The notes under the pieces were generated by a model. The model was not told the DNA's origin. It saw only the letters and a list, made by a program, of their open reading frames with translations, and ran no database searches. This document shows positions 19,574 through 30,677 of a stretch of 64,000 nt of DNA, in pieces; the stretch's first letter is position 1; each line of letters opens with the position of its first letter. Source of the stretch: Vogesella alkaliphila (GTDB lineage Bacteria; Pseudomonadota; Gammaproteobacteria; Burkholderiales; Chromobacteriaceae); NCBI RefSeq assembly GCF_014652475.1, contig NZ_BMYW01000010.1, forward strand, positions 58,601 to 122,600, written 5' to 3'. The position numbers were made by a program, and so were the translations under genes.

Positions 19574-19595
19574 TGCGGCCAACCCTGGCCGCAAG
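19574..19595. repeat. Inverted pair of the repeat motif next to a terminator
   Basis: TTGCGGCCA and TGGCCGCAA form a 9-bp inverted repeat with a 4-base loop, five bases after the GTPase stop codon and just before a separate T-tract terminator. Confidence 0.82.
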
Positions 19596-19601
19596 CAAAC
19601 A

Positions 19602-19634
19602 AAAAGCCCGCAGCACGTGCCGCGGGCTTTTTTG
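19602..19634. terminator. Bidirectional intrinsic terminator between the GTPase gene and ruvX
   Basis: AAAAAGCCCGC and GCGGGCTTTTT form an 11-bp stem between convergent genes, giving T tracts in both directions. Confidence 0.93.
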
Positions 19635-19648
19635 CGTGAGGGGCCGGT

Positions 19649-20080
19649 TCAACCGAGGCGCTCGCCCGGTTCCTCGAACCAGGCCATCACGATCGCCTGC
19701 GCCGCCACCTGGTCCAGCACCGGCTTCTGCTTGCGACCGCGCACGCCGGCCTCCTCCAGCAGGCTCTCGGCGATCACCGAGGTCAGCCGCTCGTCCACCA
19801 GCCACACCGGCAGGCGGTAGCGGCCGTGCAGGCGCTGCGCGAACTTGCGGCATAACGCGGTCAGCGCGTGGGCATTGCCGTCCATGTGCGTCGGCAGGCC
19901 AACGACAAAACCGGTCGGCTGCCATTCCTCGATCAGCTTGCCGATGGCGGCAAAGCGCACCTCGTTGCTGTCGCTGCTGATGGTGGCCAGCGGGGTGGCG
20001 ATGCCCAATTCCGGTTCGCCCAGCGCCACGCCGATGCGCTGCTCGCCGAAGTCGAAGCCCAGCAGCGTGCCCTTATGCAT
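19649..20080 (-). CDS. ruvX: Holliday junction resolvase-like RuvX/YqgF
   Basis: The 143-residue protein begins [19 protein letters not shown], the RNase H-like Asp-containing strand of the YqgF family, and continues with [10 protein letters not shown] and VDERLTS. YqgF is linked to pre-16S rRNA 5' maturation and to Holliday junction resolution in different species. It overlaps the end of the upstream algH-family gene by 8 bases, the usual AlgH-YqgF pair of proteobacteria. Confidence 0.95.
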   Translation of the reverse strand: MHKGTLLGFDFGEQRIGVALGEPELGIATPLATISSDSNEVRFAAIGKLIEEWQPTGFVVGLPTHMDGNAHALTALCRKFAQRLHGRYRLPVWLVDERLTSVIAESLLEEAGVRGRKQKPVLDQVAAQAIVMAWFEEPGERLG

Positions 20081-20633
20081 GACCGGCGTCCGTGCACAGC
20101 AGCGACGGGTCGAAGCCCAGCAGCTTGATGGCGCTGTCGAAACGCGCCTCGCTCGGGGTGTCGAAGATCACCCAGTCGGCGGCGGCGACGGTCAGCCACT
20201 GGTTGGCGGCGATTTCCTCTTCCAGCTGGCCTTTTTCCCAGCCGGCATAGCCGAGGCTGACCAGCAGCTTGTCCGGGCCCTGCGCCTCCGAGACCGCCTG
20301 CAGGATGTCCTTGGAGGTGGTCAGCGCCAGGTCGTCGGTGATGGTCAGCGTCGACTGCCAGTTGCCGATCGGCGTGTGCAGCACGAAGCCGCGGTCCGGC
20401 TGCACCGGGCCGCCGAAGTGCACCGGCACGGTATTGGCCTCGTCGTTGGCCAGCGGCAGGTCGATCTGCTCCAGCAGCTGCGCCAGCACCAGGCCGGACG
20501 GCTTGTTGATGATCATGCCCATCGCCCCCTGCTCGCCGTGCTCGCAAATGTAGACGATGCTTTTGGCAAACAGCGGGTCGGTCATGCTGGGCATGGCGAT
20601 CAGAAAATGATGTGCAAGGGTCAGCGTATCCAT
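20073..20633 (-). CDS. AlgH/YqgE-family protein (UPF0301)
   Basis: The 186-residue protein matches the family throughout: [47 protein letters not shown] and [16 protein letters not shown]. The start at 20633 gives the canonical N-terminus; an upstream in-frame ATG at 20801 would overlap the divergent smc start. AlgH was named for an effect on alginate in Pseudomonas, but its molecular activity is uncertain. It overlaps ruvX by 8 bases. Confidence 0.93.
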   Translation of the reverse strand: MDTLTLAHHFLIAMPSMTDPLFAKSIVYICEHGEQGAMGMIINKPSGLVLAQLLEQIDLPLANDEANTVPVHFGGPVQPDRGFVLHTPIGNWQSTLTITDDLALTTSKDILQAVSEAQGPDKLLVSLGYAGWEKGQLEEEIAANQWLTVAAADWVIFDTPSEARFDSAIKLLGFDPSLLCTDAGHA

Positions 20634-20721
20634 GGCTGCATTATGGCAACCATTGTCATGGCCGGCAAAGCACATCGCACAAAAGCGCCACCCGGATCGC
20701 GCGCCAGGGCCGCCGGCCGGT

Positions 20722-20736
20722 AAAGGTTGGCCGCAG
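20722..20736 (-). repeat. Single repeat-motif copy in the algH-smc divergent region
   Basis: AAAGGTTGGCCGCAG is a 13-of-15 match to the extended motif and is the only unpaired intergenic copy seen. It lies upstream of a TAAAAT box (20753-20758) that could belong to the smc promoter. Confidence 0.7.
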
Positions 20737-20790
20737 CGGCGCGGTTGCTTGCTAAAATGGCCGACCGATTTCTCCTGAGCTGGATACCCC

Positions 20791-23700
20791 TTGCGCCTCA
20801 CTCACATCAAACTGGCGGGCTTCAAGTCCTTCGTCGACCCCACCAGCATCGCCGTTCCCGGCCAGCTGGTGGCGGTGATCGGCCCCAACGGTTGCGGCAA
20901 GTCCAACGTGATCGACGCCGTGCGCTGGGTGCTGGGCGAGTCGTCCGCCAAGCAGCTGCGTGGTGAATCGATGCAGGACGTGATCTTCAACGGCTCCAGC
21001 ACCCGCAAGCCGGTGTCGCGCGCCTCGGTGGAGCTGGTGTTCGACAACGGCGACGGCCAGCTCACCGGGCCGTGGGGCCAGTACGCCGAGGTGTCGATCA
21101 AGCGCGTGCTGACGCGGCAGGGCGAATCCAGCTACTACATCAACAACCAGCAGGTGCGCCGCCGCGACATTACCGACCTGTTCCTCGGCACCGGCGTCGG
21201 CGCGCGCGGCTACGCGGTGATCGAGCAGGGCATGATCTCGCGCATCATCGAGGCGCGGCCGGAAGAGCTTCGCGCCTACCTGGAAGAGGCCGCCGGCGTG
21301 TCGCGCTACAAGGAGCGCCGCCGCGAAACCGAAAACCGCCTCTCCGACACCCGCGACAATCTGACCCGCATCGACGACCTCAAGCTGGAGCTGGCGCGGC
21401 AGGTCGAGCGCCTGACCGAGCAGGCCGAGGTCGCGGCCAACTACCAGGACATGCGCGGCGCGCTGACCTTCAAGCAGAACCTGCTGGCGCTGGCGCGACG
21501 CGAGGAAGCGGCGCGGCAGGAAGCCGCCGCGCGCGGCGAACTGGCGCGCATCGAGACCGAAGAAACCGCGCTGGAAGCGGCGCACACCCACCTCGAAACC
21601 GAGCTGGAGACGGTGCGCGAGGCGCACTACGCCGCCAGCGACGCGGTGCACGAGGCGCAGCAGGCGCTGTTCGAGGCCAACGCCAGTCTGGCGCGGCTGG
21701 AAGAGCAGCAGCGCCACCGCCTGCAAAGCCGCGAGCGGCTGGAGCGCGATCTGGCCGGCGCCCGCAACGAACGCCAGCAGCTGGCGGAACAGAAAGCACA
21801 GGTCGAGCACGAGCTGGACGACTGGCTGCCGCGGCGCGAAGAGGCGCAGATGCGCATGGAAGAGGCGCAGATGGGGCTGGAAGACGGCGCCGACGGCCTG
21901 CCCGGTGCCGAGGCCGCATTCCGCGTCGCCGACCAGCGCCTGGCGCAGATGACGGCGCAGATCGCCAACCTCACCCGCGAACGCGATCTCGCGCGACAGC
22001 AGGGCGAACACCTGCGCCGCAGCATCGAGCAGCTGGCCGGGCGCGAAGACGCGCTGCGCCGCGAGCTGCACGACCTCAACCTGCCCGACAGCGGCGTGCT
22101 GGAAGCGGCGCAGGCCGAGGTCGCGCGCGCGCAGGCGGCGCTGGACGCGGTGCGCGCCAGGTTGGCCGCAGACGAGGCCAAGCAGGCCGATCTCGGCAGC
22201 GAGCGCGAACAGCTGGACAAGACGCTGAACGAACTCCATACCGACGCCGCCCGCGCCGAGGCTGAAGTCGCCGCGCTGGACGCGGTGCTGGCGCGCGAGG
22301 CCGCCGGCGAGCAGCTGGCCGGCTGGCTGGCGGCGCAGCAGATGGACGGCGCGCCGGCGCTGTGGCAGAGCCTGCAGGTGGACGAACAGTGGCGCGCGGC
22401 GGTGGAAGTGGTGCTCGGCGACAGCCTCGCCGCCCGTGCCGCCGCCTTGCCCGGCGCGCTGCCGCCGGCGCCGCTGGCGCTGGTCGATGGCTCCTCAATG
22501 CCCGCCGTTGCGGCCAACCTTGGCCGCCAGCCGCTGCTGGCCGTGGTCAGTGCCGGCGCGCCGTTTGCCGCCGCGCTGGCCGACTGGCTGGCCGGCGTCT
22601 ACTGTGCCGACACGCTAGACGATGCCATCGCCCGCCGCGGCGAGCTGGCCGCCGGCGAATGCTGGGTCACCCCCGACGGCCACCGCGTCAGCGCGGTCAG
22701 CGTGCGCTTCAACGCCGCGCAGGCCGGCGACGGCATGATGGCGCGCAAGGCGGCGCGCGACGCGGCGGCAGAAAGGTTGGCCGCGGTGCAGCCGCAGATT
22801 GATAGCACCCGGAAACGGCGTGACAGCGTGGCGTCGATGCTGGGCATGCTGGCCGAGGCGGTGCGCGCACAGAAGGGATCCGTGTCGCGGCTGGAGGCGG
22901 AGCTGAACGCGGTGACGCTGGAGCACGTGAAGCTGGAGCAGGCGGCGCGGCAGGGTGCGGCGCGGCTGGCGGCCATCCGCGCCGAACAGCAGCGCCTGCG
23001 CGACGAGCGCGACACGGCGCAGGAAACCATCGCGGAAGCGGAGCTGCTGGCCGAAGAAAACGCGATGCAGCTGGAAGAGCTGGCCGAACAGCTGGAAGAC
23101 GCGCGGCTGGCGCGGCTGAACGCCGAAACCGGCCTCGAGCTGGCGCGCAACAAGACGCGCGACGCCGAGCGCATGCTGCACGAGATCAAGCTGGCGCAGC
23201 ACACCGCCGAGCAGAAGGTGGCCGAGCTGGCGCGCCGCGCGCGCGAACTGGAAGACCGCGACCAGCAACTGGCCGAGCGCCTGGAAACGCTGGCGATGGA
23301 GGCGGAAACGGTGGAGGAGGCGGCGCCGGACGAGGTGCTGCAAGAGGCGCTGGTGCTGCGCGAAACGCGCGAGCAGACCCTGGCCGCGACACGCGACCAG
23401 CTCAACGCGCTGACCGAGACCCTGCGCCAGCACACGCAAAAGCAGCAGGAAGTCAGCGCCGCGCTGCCGGCATTGCGCGAGGCGCGCTCGGACTGGCTGC
23501 TGAAGCACCAGGAGGCGCGACTGAACGTGGAGCGCTTCGACGAGGAACTGAAAACCGCCGAGGCGGACGAAGCGGCGCTGCTGCCGCACCTGAACGACAG
23601 CGTGAAACCGAATGCGCTGGCGGCGGAGATCGCACGGCTGGCGCGCGCCATCGAGGGCCTCGGCGCAGTGAACCTCGCCGCGCTGCAGGAGCTGGAAGAG

Positions 23701-24276
23701 GCGCAGAAGCGCGGCGAGTATCTGGCCGGCCAGACCGACGACCTGCTGCAGGCGATGGCGACGCTGGAAGAGGCGATCGCCAAGATCGACGGCGAAACCC
23801 GCGACATGCTGCAGACCACCTACGACGCGGTCAACGCCAAGATGAGCGAGTTCTTCCCGACGCTGTTCGGCGGCGGCCGCGCCGAGCTGGTGCTCACCGG
23901 CGACGACCTGCTGTCGGCCGGCATCCAGATCATCGCCCAGCCGCCGGGCAAGAAGAACAGCACCATCCACCTGCTGTCCGGCGGCGAGAAGGCGCTGACC
24001 GCGATGAGCCTGGTGTTCTCGCTGTTCAGCCTCAACCCGGCGCCGTTCTGCCTGCTGGACGAGGTGGACGCGCCGCTGGACGACGCCAATACCAGCCGCT
24101 TCTGCGACCTGGTGAAGCAGATGGCCGCGCACACGCAGTTCCTGTACATCAGCCACAACCGCCTGACCATGGAGATGGCCGAGCAGCTGGTCGGCGTGAC
24201 CATGCAGGAGCAGGGTTGCAGCCGCATCGTGGCGGTGGACATCGTCGAAGCGCTGAAAATGCGCGAAACGGCCTGA
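20791..24276 (+). CDS. smc: Chromosome segregation protein SMC
   Basis: The canonical SMC N-terminus MRLTHIKLAGFKSFVDPT begins at a TTG codon (20791); no ATG or GTG fits. The 1161-residue protein has Walker A GPNGCGKS (residues 31-38), two long coiled coils, a hinge around residues 520-660, the LSGGEKALTAMSL signature near 1060 and Walker B FCLLDEVDAP near 1085. SMC with ScpAB compacts and segregates the chromosome. Several repeat-motif copies occur inside the gene (22161, 22510, 22776); the one at 22510 encodes VAANLGRQP in the hinge. The TonB-like gene follows after three bases. Confidence 0.96.
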   Translation: MRLTHIKLAGFKSFVDPTSIAVPGQLVAVIGPNGCGKSNVIDAVRWVLGESSAKQLRGESMQDVIFNGSSTRKPVSRASVELVFDNGDGQLTGPWGQYAEVSIKRVLTRQGESSYYINNQQVRRRDITDLFLGTGVGARGYAVIEQGMISRIIEARPEELRAYLEEAAGVSRYKERRRETENRLSDTRDNLTRIDDLKLELARQVERLTEQAEVAANYQDMRGALTFKQNLLALARREEAARQEAAARGELARIETEETALEAAHTHLETELETVREAHYAASDAVHEAQQALFEANASLARLEEQQRHRLQSRERLERDLAGARNERQQLAEQKAQVEHELDDWLPRREEAQMRMEEAQMGLEDGADGLPGAEAAFRVADQRLAQMTAQIANLTRERDLARQQGEHLRRSIEQLAGREDALRRELHDLNLPDSGVLEAAQAEVARAQAALDAVRARLAADEAKQADLGSEREQLDKTLNELHTDAARAEAEVAALDAVLAREAAGEQLAGWLAAQQMDGAPALWQSLQVDEQWRAAVEVVLGDSLAARAAALPGALPPAPLALVDGSSMPAVAANLGRQPLLAVVSAGAPFAAALADWLAGVYCADTLDDAIARRGELAAGECWVTPDGHRVSAVSVRFNAAQAGDGMMARKAARDAAAERLAAVQPQIDSTRKRRDSVASMLGMLAEAVRAQKGSVSRLEAELNAVTLEHVKLEQAARQGAARLAAIRAEQQRLRDERDTAQETIAEAELLAEENAMQLEELAEQLEDARLARLNAETGLELARNKTRDAERMLHEIKLAQHTAEQKVAELARRARELEDRDQQLAERLETLAMEAETVEEAAPDEVLQEALVLRETREQTLAATRDQLNALTETLRQHTQKQQEVSAALPALREARSDWLLKHQEARLNVERFDEELKTAEADEAALLPHLNDSVKPNALAAEIARLARAIEGLGAVNLAALQELEEAQKRGEYLAGQTDDLLQAMATLEEAIAKIDGETRDMLQTTYDAVNAKMSEFFPTLFGGGRAELVLTGDDLLSAGIQIIAQPPGKKNSTIHLLSGGEKALTAMSLVFSLFSLNPAPFCLLDEVDAPLDDANTSRFCDLVKQMAAHTQFLYISHNRLTMEMAEQLVGVTMQEQGCSRIVAVDIVEALKMRETA
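22508..22522 (+). repeat. Exact extended repeat motif inside smc
   Basis: TTGCGGCCAACCTTG is followed by GCCGCC, making an almost complete inverted pair within the hinge-coding region of smc. Confidence 0.8.
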
Positions 24277-24279
24277 GCG

Positions 24280-25023
24280 ATGCGCCTGGCGCTGCTACTG
24301 TCGCTGGCCTTGCACGCGCTGCTGCTGGCCGCGTTTGCCTGGCAGTTCCGCCCGCTGCCGGCGCTGACGCCGCCCTTGCAGGTGCTGTTGCTGCCCGCGT
24401 CGCTACCCGCCGCGGCGGTGATGACGGCGCCGCGTGGCGGCGACCGCGCCGTGGCGCCGGCCGCGCCTCGTCAGCCAGCGGCGGCTCCGGCTCCGGCTGC
24501 GGCTGCGCGCCGCGCCGCGCCGCCGCCATCCACGCCATCCACGCCATCCACGCCATCCATGCTACCGGCAGCAACACTGCCCGCGACGGCCCCGGCGACC
24601 GGCAAGGCCACCGTGACTAGCGCTGCCGCGCCAGCCGGCAGCAGTAGCGGCTCCGGCAGCAACGCTGCGGCCAACCTTGCGACTGCCAGTACGGCACCGG
24701 CCGCGGCCGAGGGCAAGGCTGGCGGCGGCGCGGAAAAGGCGGGCGAAAGCCGCGCGGTGCGGGTACGCTTTTCGCCGAAGCCGCCCTATCCGGCGCTGTC
24801 GCGCGAGCTGGGCGAGGAGGGCGTGGTGTTGCTGCGCATCTCGGTCGGCGCCGGCGGGGAGTTCGAGCAGGTGCAGTTGCTGCGCTCCAGCGGTTTCGTC
24901 CGCCTAGACCGCGCCGCGCGCGACGGCGTGCGCAGCTGGCGCTTCGACGCCGCGTGGCAGGGCGGGCAGCCGGTGGCGGCCAGCATCGACATCCCGGTGC
25001 GCTTCCGCCTCGACGAGTCGTAG
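24280..25023 (+). CDS. TonB-family C-terminal domain protein
   Basis: The 247-residue protein has an N-terminal membrane anchor (LLLSLALHALLLAAFAW, residues 4-20), a long Pro/Ala/Ser-rich periplasmic spacer (about residues 60-155) and a TonB C-terminal domain (PPYPALSRELGEEGVVLLRI through RSWRFDAA). TonB transmits the proton-motive force from ExbB-ExbD to outer-membrane receptors, but no exbBD genes lie nearby. It starts three bases after smc and before zipA, an unusual place for an energy transducer. The spacer includes a 9-bp tandem repeat (24526-24561) and one repeat-motif copy. Confidence 0.85.
   Translation: MRLALLLSLALHALLLAAFAWQFRPLPALTPPLQVLLLPASLPAAAVMTAPRGGDRAVAPAAPRQPAAAPAPAAAARRAAPPPSTPSTPSTPSMLPAATLPATAPATGKATVTSAAAPAGSSSGSGSNAAANLATASTAPAAAEGKAGGGAEKAGESRAVRVRFSPKPPYPALSRELGEEGVVLLRISVGAGGEFEQVQLLRSSGFVRLDRAARDGVRSWRFDAAWQGGQPVAASIDIPVRFRLDES
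24526..24561 (+). repeat. 9-bp tandem repeat, four units, in the TonB-like gene
   Basis: Four tandem units of CCATCCACG (the last ends ATG) encode Ser-Thr-Pro repeats in the Pro-rich spacer. In-frame unit changes would lengthen or shorten the spacer without shifting the frame. Confidence 0.9.
24665..24679 (+). repeat. Repeat-motif copy in the TonB-like gene spacer
   Basis: CTGCGGCCAACCTTG, 14 of 15 to the extended motif, encodes part of AAANLAT in the low-complexity spacer. Confidence 0.75.
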
Positions 25024-25157
25024 CCGGGGGTGCTGCCGCTGGCGGTTTTTTCGTGAAAATTACGCTTCTGGCCGGCAAAACCGGAAAATGGACCACCATT
25101 TCGATAGAGAATGGCCGATGACGCGAGGGTGGTCACCGTTTGCGTTGCGACGTTTGT

Positions 25158-25163
25158 TATAAT
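25158..25163 (+). promoter_or_regulatory. Probable -10 box of the zipA promoter
   Basis: TATAAT lies 40 bases before the zipA start in an A+T-richer gap. A convincing -35 hexamer at the usual distance was not found. Confidence 0.55.
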
Positions 25164-25202
25164 ACTGTCCTGAATAATGGCCACAGCAGTGGATAAGGCT
25201 CG

Positions 25203-26345
25203 ATGAGCGACATACAAATAGGCTTGCTGATGCTGGGGGGGATCGTCATCGCCCTGGTGTTCGCCTTCAATACATACCAGGAATGGCGCTTTCGCAAGCG
25301 GACCCGCCAGGCCTTTTCACGTCATCACGCCGATGTGCTGCTGGACGTGCCCAAGAATCATGTCCGCGACGGCAAGCAGGAACGGCTGGAGCCGGTGCTG
25401 CTGCAGGACGAGGACGACACCCCCGCCTACCTGAACGACACCCCGCCGCTGCACGCCTTCACGCCGCCGCCCGCCGCCAGCGAGCCGCAGCCGGAAGAGG
25501 ACGACGAGGTGGTGGCGATGGATGCCGCCGACCACCAGGCGCTGGTGGTGGCGCTGCTGGACCCGTCGCTGGATTTCATCGCCGAGGTGGTGTTCAGCCG
25601 GCCGCTGACGCTGTCGTCGCTGCCGCGCTTCAATGTCGCCAAGCGGGTGCAGGCCATCCTGCGCAGCGAGCGCGGGCTGTGGACGCCGGCCGAACTGCTG
25701 CCGGGCACCCGCTACAAGCAGGTCAACTTCGGCCTGCAGCTGGTCGACCGCAGCGGCGCGGTCACCGAGCAGGAGCTGGCCAGCTTCTGTCAGCAGATCA
25801 ACCACTACGCCGAGCAGTTCGATGCCCAGGTCAGCTTCCCGCAGCGCCAGCAGAAGCTGGTCGCCGCGCGCGAGCTGGACCGCTTCTGTGCCGACGTCGA
25901 CGTGCTGATCGGCATCAATATCGTGCCGACGGCGCCCATTCCCGGCGCGCGTCTGCGCAGCGTGGCCGAGGCCGCTGGGCTGCAGCTGGAGCCGGACGGC
26001 CAGTTCCACTACCTGGCCGACTCCGGCAACTCACTGTACTCGCTGGCCTCGGCCGACCAGACGCCGTTCATGCTGCACAACCTGCTCGACAAGTCCTTCC
26101 CGGCGCTGACGCTGCTGTTCGACGTGCCGCGCGTGGCTGGCGGCGCCGCGGTGTTCGACCGCGCCATCGCCTTCGCGCTGCAGCTGACGCAGGAATTCGA
26201 CGCGCGCCTGGTCGACGACAACCGCCGCGAGCTGAGCGAAGCCGGCCTGCTGAAGATCCGCGAGCAGCTGGTGCGTATCTACGGCAATATGGACGACCGC
26301 GGCATCGCACCGGGCAGTGTCGCCGCCTTGCGCCTGTTCGCCTGA
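25203..26345 (+). CDS. zipA: Cell division protein ZipA
   Basis: The 380-residue protein has an N-terminal membrane anchor (IGLLMLGGIVIALVFAFNTY, residues 6-25), a basic patch (RFRKRTRQAFSRHH), an acidic/Pro-rich linker and a C-terminal ZipA domain (about residues 240-375) that in characterised homologues binds the FtsZ C-terminal peptide. ZipA tethers FtsZ filaments to the inner membrane early in septum formation. The order zipA-ligA is conserved in proteobacteria. The linker is short compared with E. coli ZipA. Confidence 0.9.
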   Translation: MSDIQIGLLMLGGIVIALVFAFNTYQEWRFRKRTRQAFSRHHADVLLDVPKNHVRDGKQERLEPVLLQDEDDTPAYLNDTPPLHAFTPPPAASEPQPEEDDEVVAMDAADHQALVVALLDPSLDFIAEVVFSRPLTLSSLPRFNVAKRVQAILRSERGLWTPAELLPGTRYKQVNFGLQLVDRSGAVTEQELASFCQQINHYAEQFDAQVSFPQRQQKLVAARELDRFCADVDVLIGINIVPTAPIPGARLRSVAEAAGLQLEPDGQFHYLADSGNSLYSLASADQTPFMLHNLLDKSFPALTLLFDVPRVAGGAAVFDRAIAFALQLTQEFDARLVDDNRRELSEAGLLKIREQLVRIYGNMDDRGIAPGSVAALRLFA

Positions 26346-28859
<2,514 letters not shown>

Positions 28860-28942
28860 CGGCAGGCAAAACTAGAGCGGCGGCGATAAAACGCCTACAA
28901 TTGCCCGCTACTTAACATGTTGTCCGGATAACAAGACTCATC

Positions 28943-29815
28943 ATGCAAAAAGTTACCAAAGCGGTATTCCCGGTGGCCGGCATGGGCACCCGCTTCCTGC
29001 CCGCTACCAAGGCCAGCCCGAAAGAGATGCTGCCGGTGGTGGACAAGCCGCTGATCCAGTACGCGGTGGAAGAGGCGGTGGCCGCCGGCATCACCGAGCT
29101 GATCTTCATCACCGGTCGCAACAAGCGCAGCATCGAGGACCACTTCGACAAGGCTTACGAATTGGAAACCGAGCTGGAAAACCGCAACAAGAAAAAACTG
29201 CTGGAAACGGTGCAGGAGATCCTGCCAGCCAACGTCAGCTGCATCTACATCCGCCAGGCTGAAGCGCTGGGCCTGGGCCACGCCGTACTGTGCGCCAAGC
29301 CGGTGGTCGGTAACGAGCCGTTCGCGGTGATCCTGGCCGACGACCTGATCGACGGCGAGCCGGGCGCGATGGAGCAGATGGTGCGCGTGTTCAACGAGAC
29401 CCACAGCTCGGTGCTGGGCGTGGAAACCGTGGCGCGCGAGGAAACCGGCTCCTATGGCATTGTCGAGGTGGCTACCGATGGCAAGGGCCGTCAGCAGGTG
29501 TCCAGCATCGTGGAGAAGCCGCACCCGGACGTGGCGCCGTCCAACCTGGCGGTGGTCGGCCGTTACATCCTGACGCCACGCATCTTCGACAAGCTGCTCA
29601 ATACCGTGCCGGGCGCCGGCGGCGAAATCCAGCTCACCGACGGCATCGCCGCGCTGCTGAAGGACGAGCCGGTGCTGGCCTATCCGTTTGCCGGCAAGCG
29701 CTACGATTGCGGCTCGAAACTGGGCTATCTCAAGGCCACGGTGGAGTACGGTCTCAAGCACCACGAAGTCGGCAGCGAGTTTGCCGCCTTCCTGTCCGCC
29801 CTGCCGCGCGACTGA
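28943..29815 (+). CDS. galU: UTP-glucose-1-phosphate uridylyltransferase
   Basis: GalU makes UDP-glucose for lipopolysaccharide, capsule and trehalose synthesis. The 290-residue protein starts [20 protein letters not shown], the nucleotidyltransferase signature loop, and includes [29 protein letters not shown] and the C-terminal [20 protein letters not shown]. Length and motifs are those of functional GalU. A candidate -10 box TACAAT lies at 28896-28901. The terminator downstream is interrupted by a MITE-like element. Confidence 0.96.
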   Translation: MQKVTKAVFPVAGMGTRFLPATKASPKEMLPVVDKPLIQYAVEEAVAAGITELIFITGRNKRSIEDHFDKAYELETELENRNKKKLLETVQEILPANVSCIYIRQAEALGLGHAVLCAKPVVGNEPFAVILADDLIDGEPGAMEQMVRVFNETHSSVLGVETVAREETGSYGIVEVATDGKGRQQVSSIVEKPHPDVAPSNLAVVGRYILTPRIFDKLLNTVPGAGGEIQLTDGIAALLKDEPVLAYPFAGKRYDCGSKLGYLKATVEYGLKHHEVGSEFAAFLSALPRD

Positions 29816-29831
29816 GCGCAAACCCATCCAT

Positions 29832-30010
29832 CACGCCGCCTGTCGTGTAAGAGCGTGTTCACGATCTTGCGAGCCAAAGTCAGACAAGGCGGAATGGGCC
29901 AAAAAAGCGCAGTGGACGTGGTGTCCATGAGCATTTTTTGGCCTATTCCAACGCAGGATCACGAAGGCGCAGCAGATCGTGGACAGGCTCTAAGGCGGCG
30001 TGCCGTTTTT
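29832..30010 (+). terminator. galU terminator hairpin split by an inserted element
   Basis: CACGCCGCCT (29832-29841) and AGGCGGCGTG (29993-30002) are perfect complements, and the right arm is followed by CCG and seven T residues. Removing the 140-bp element and one TAA copy between them leaves a compact 10-bp stem with an 8-base loop, a normal intrinsic terminator. Confidence 0.75.
29851..29990. mobile_element. MITE-like non-coding element, 140 bp, TAA duplication
   Basis: The ends GAGCGTGTTCACGATCT and, on the other strand, GAGCCTGTCCACGATCT match at 15 of 17 positions; the inverted similarity extends imperfectly inward to GGCCAAAAAA and TTTTTTGGCC around a short centre. TAA occurs directly on both sides (29848-29850 and 29991-29993), consistent with a target duplication. 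No coding frame is present, so movement would need a transposase in trans. A 3-bp TNA-type duplication fits IS5-related families, but the parent element was not identified. Confidence 0.72.
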
Positions 30011-30029
30011 TTGAATAAGGACTCATATC

Positions 30030-30572
30030 ATGGCTAATGTTGCCGAAGCCCGTGGCATCCTGAACAGCTCGGACATCCTGTTTACCGCCGAGGAAGTGAA
30101 CGCGGCGGTCGACCGCATGGCGGCCGACATCACCCGCGAACTGGGGGAAAGCTACCCGCTGGTACTGTCGGTGATGGGCGGGGCGGTGGTGTTCACCGGC
30201 CAGCTGCTGCCACGGCTGATCTTCCCGCTCGACTTCGACTACGTGCACGTGTCCCGCTACGGCGACAAGACCCAGGGCGGCGAGCTGGTGTGGAAGACCG
30301 CGCCGAAGGAAGACGTGCGCGACCGCGTGGTGCTGGTGCTGGACGATATCCTGGACGAAGGCCACACCATGGCGGCGATCCGCGACAAGGTGCTGGCCAT
30401 GGGTGCCAAGGCATTCTACAGCGGCGTGTTCGCCAACAAGCTGATCAGCAAGGACAAGCCGATCAAGGCCGACTTCGTCGGCATCGACGTGCCGGACCGC
30501 TACGTGTTCGGCTACGGCATGGACGTGCGCGGCGCCTGGCGCAACCTGCCGGCCATCCACGCGCTGAAGTAA
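30030..30572 (+). CDS. hpt: Hypoxanthine-guanine phosphoribosyltransferase
   Basis: The enzyme salvages hypoxanthine and guanine with PRPP to give IMP and GMP. The 180-residue protein contains the PRPP-binding signature VVLVLDDILDEGHTMAAI and the conserved early segment LVLSVMGGAVVFTGQLL. The start has AAGGA upstream. It is followed by its own terminator and by a methylthioinosine phosphorylase gene that yields hypoxanthine, a sensible functional neighbour. Confidence 0.92.
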   Translation: MANVAEARGILNSSDILFTAEEVNAAVDRMAADITRELGESYPLVLSVMGGAVVFTGQLLPRLIFPLDFDYVHVSRYGDKTQGGELVWKTAPKEDVRDRVVLVLDDILDEGHTMAAIRDKVLAMGAKAFYSGVFANKLISKDKPIKADFVGIDVPDRYVFGYGMDVRGAWRNLPAIHALK

Positions 30573-30592
30573 GCCTGGCGCGCCACCCCGGC

Positions 30593-30624
30593 AAGCCCGC
30601 AACCGTAAATGTTGCGGGCTTTTT
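30593..30624 (+). terminator. Intrinsic terminator of hpt
   Basis: AAGCCCGCAAC and GTTGCGGGCTT form an 11-bp stem with a 7-base loop and run into a T tract. Confidence 0.93.
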
Positions 30625-30677
30625 CCATGCCTGCGGATTAGAATTCGGCACAGAGCAGCCATAACAAGGAGAACGTC

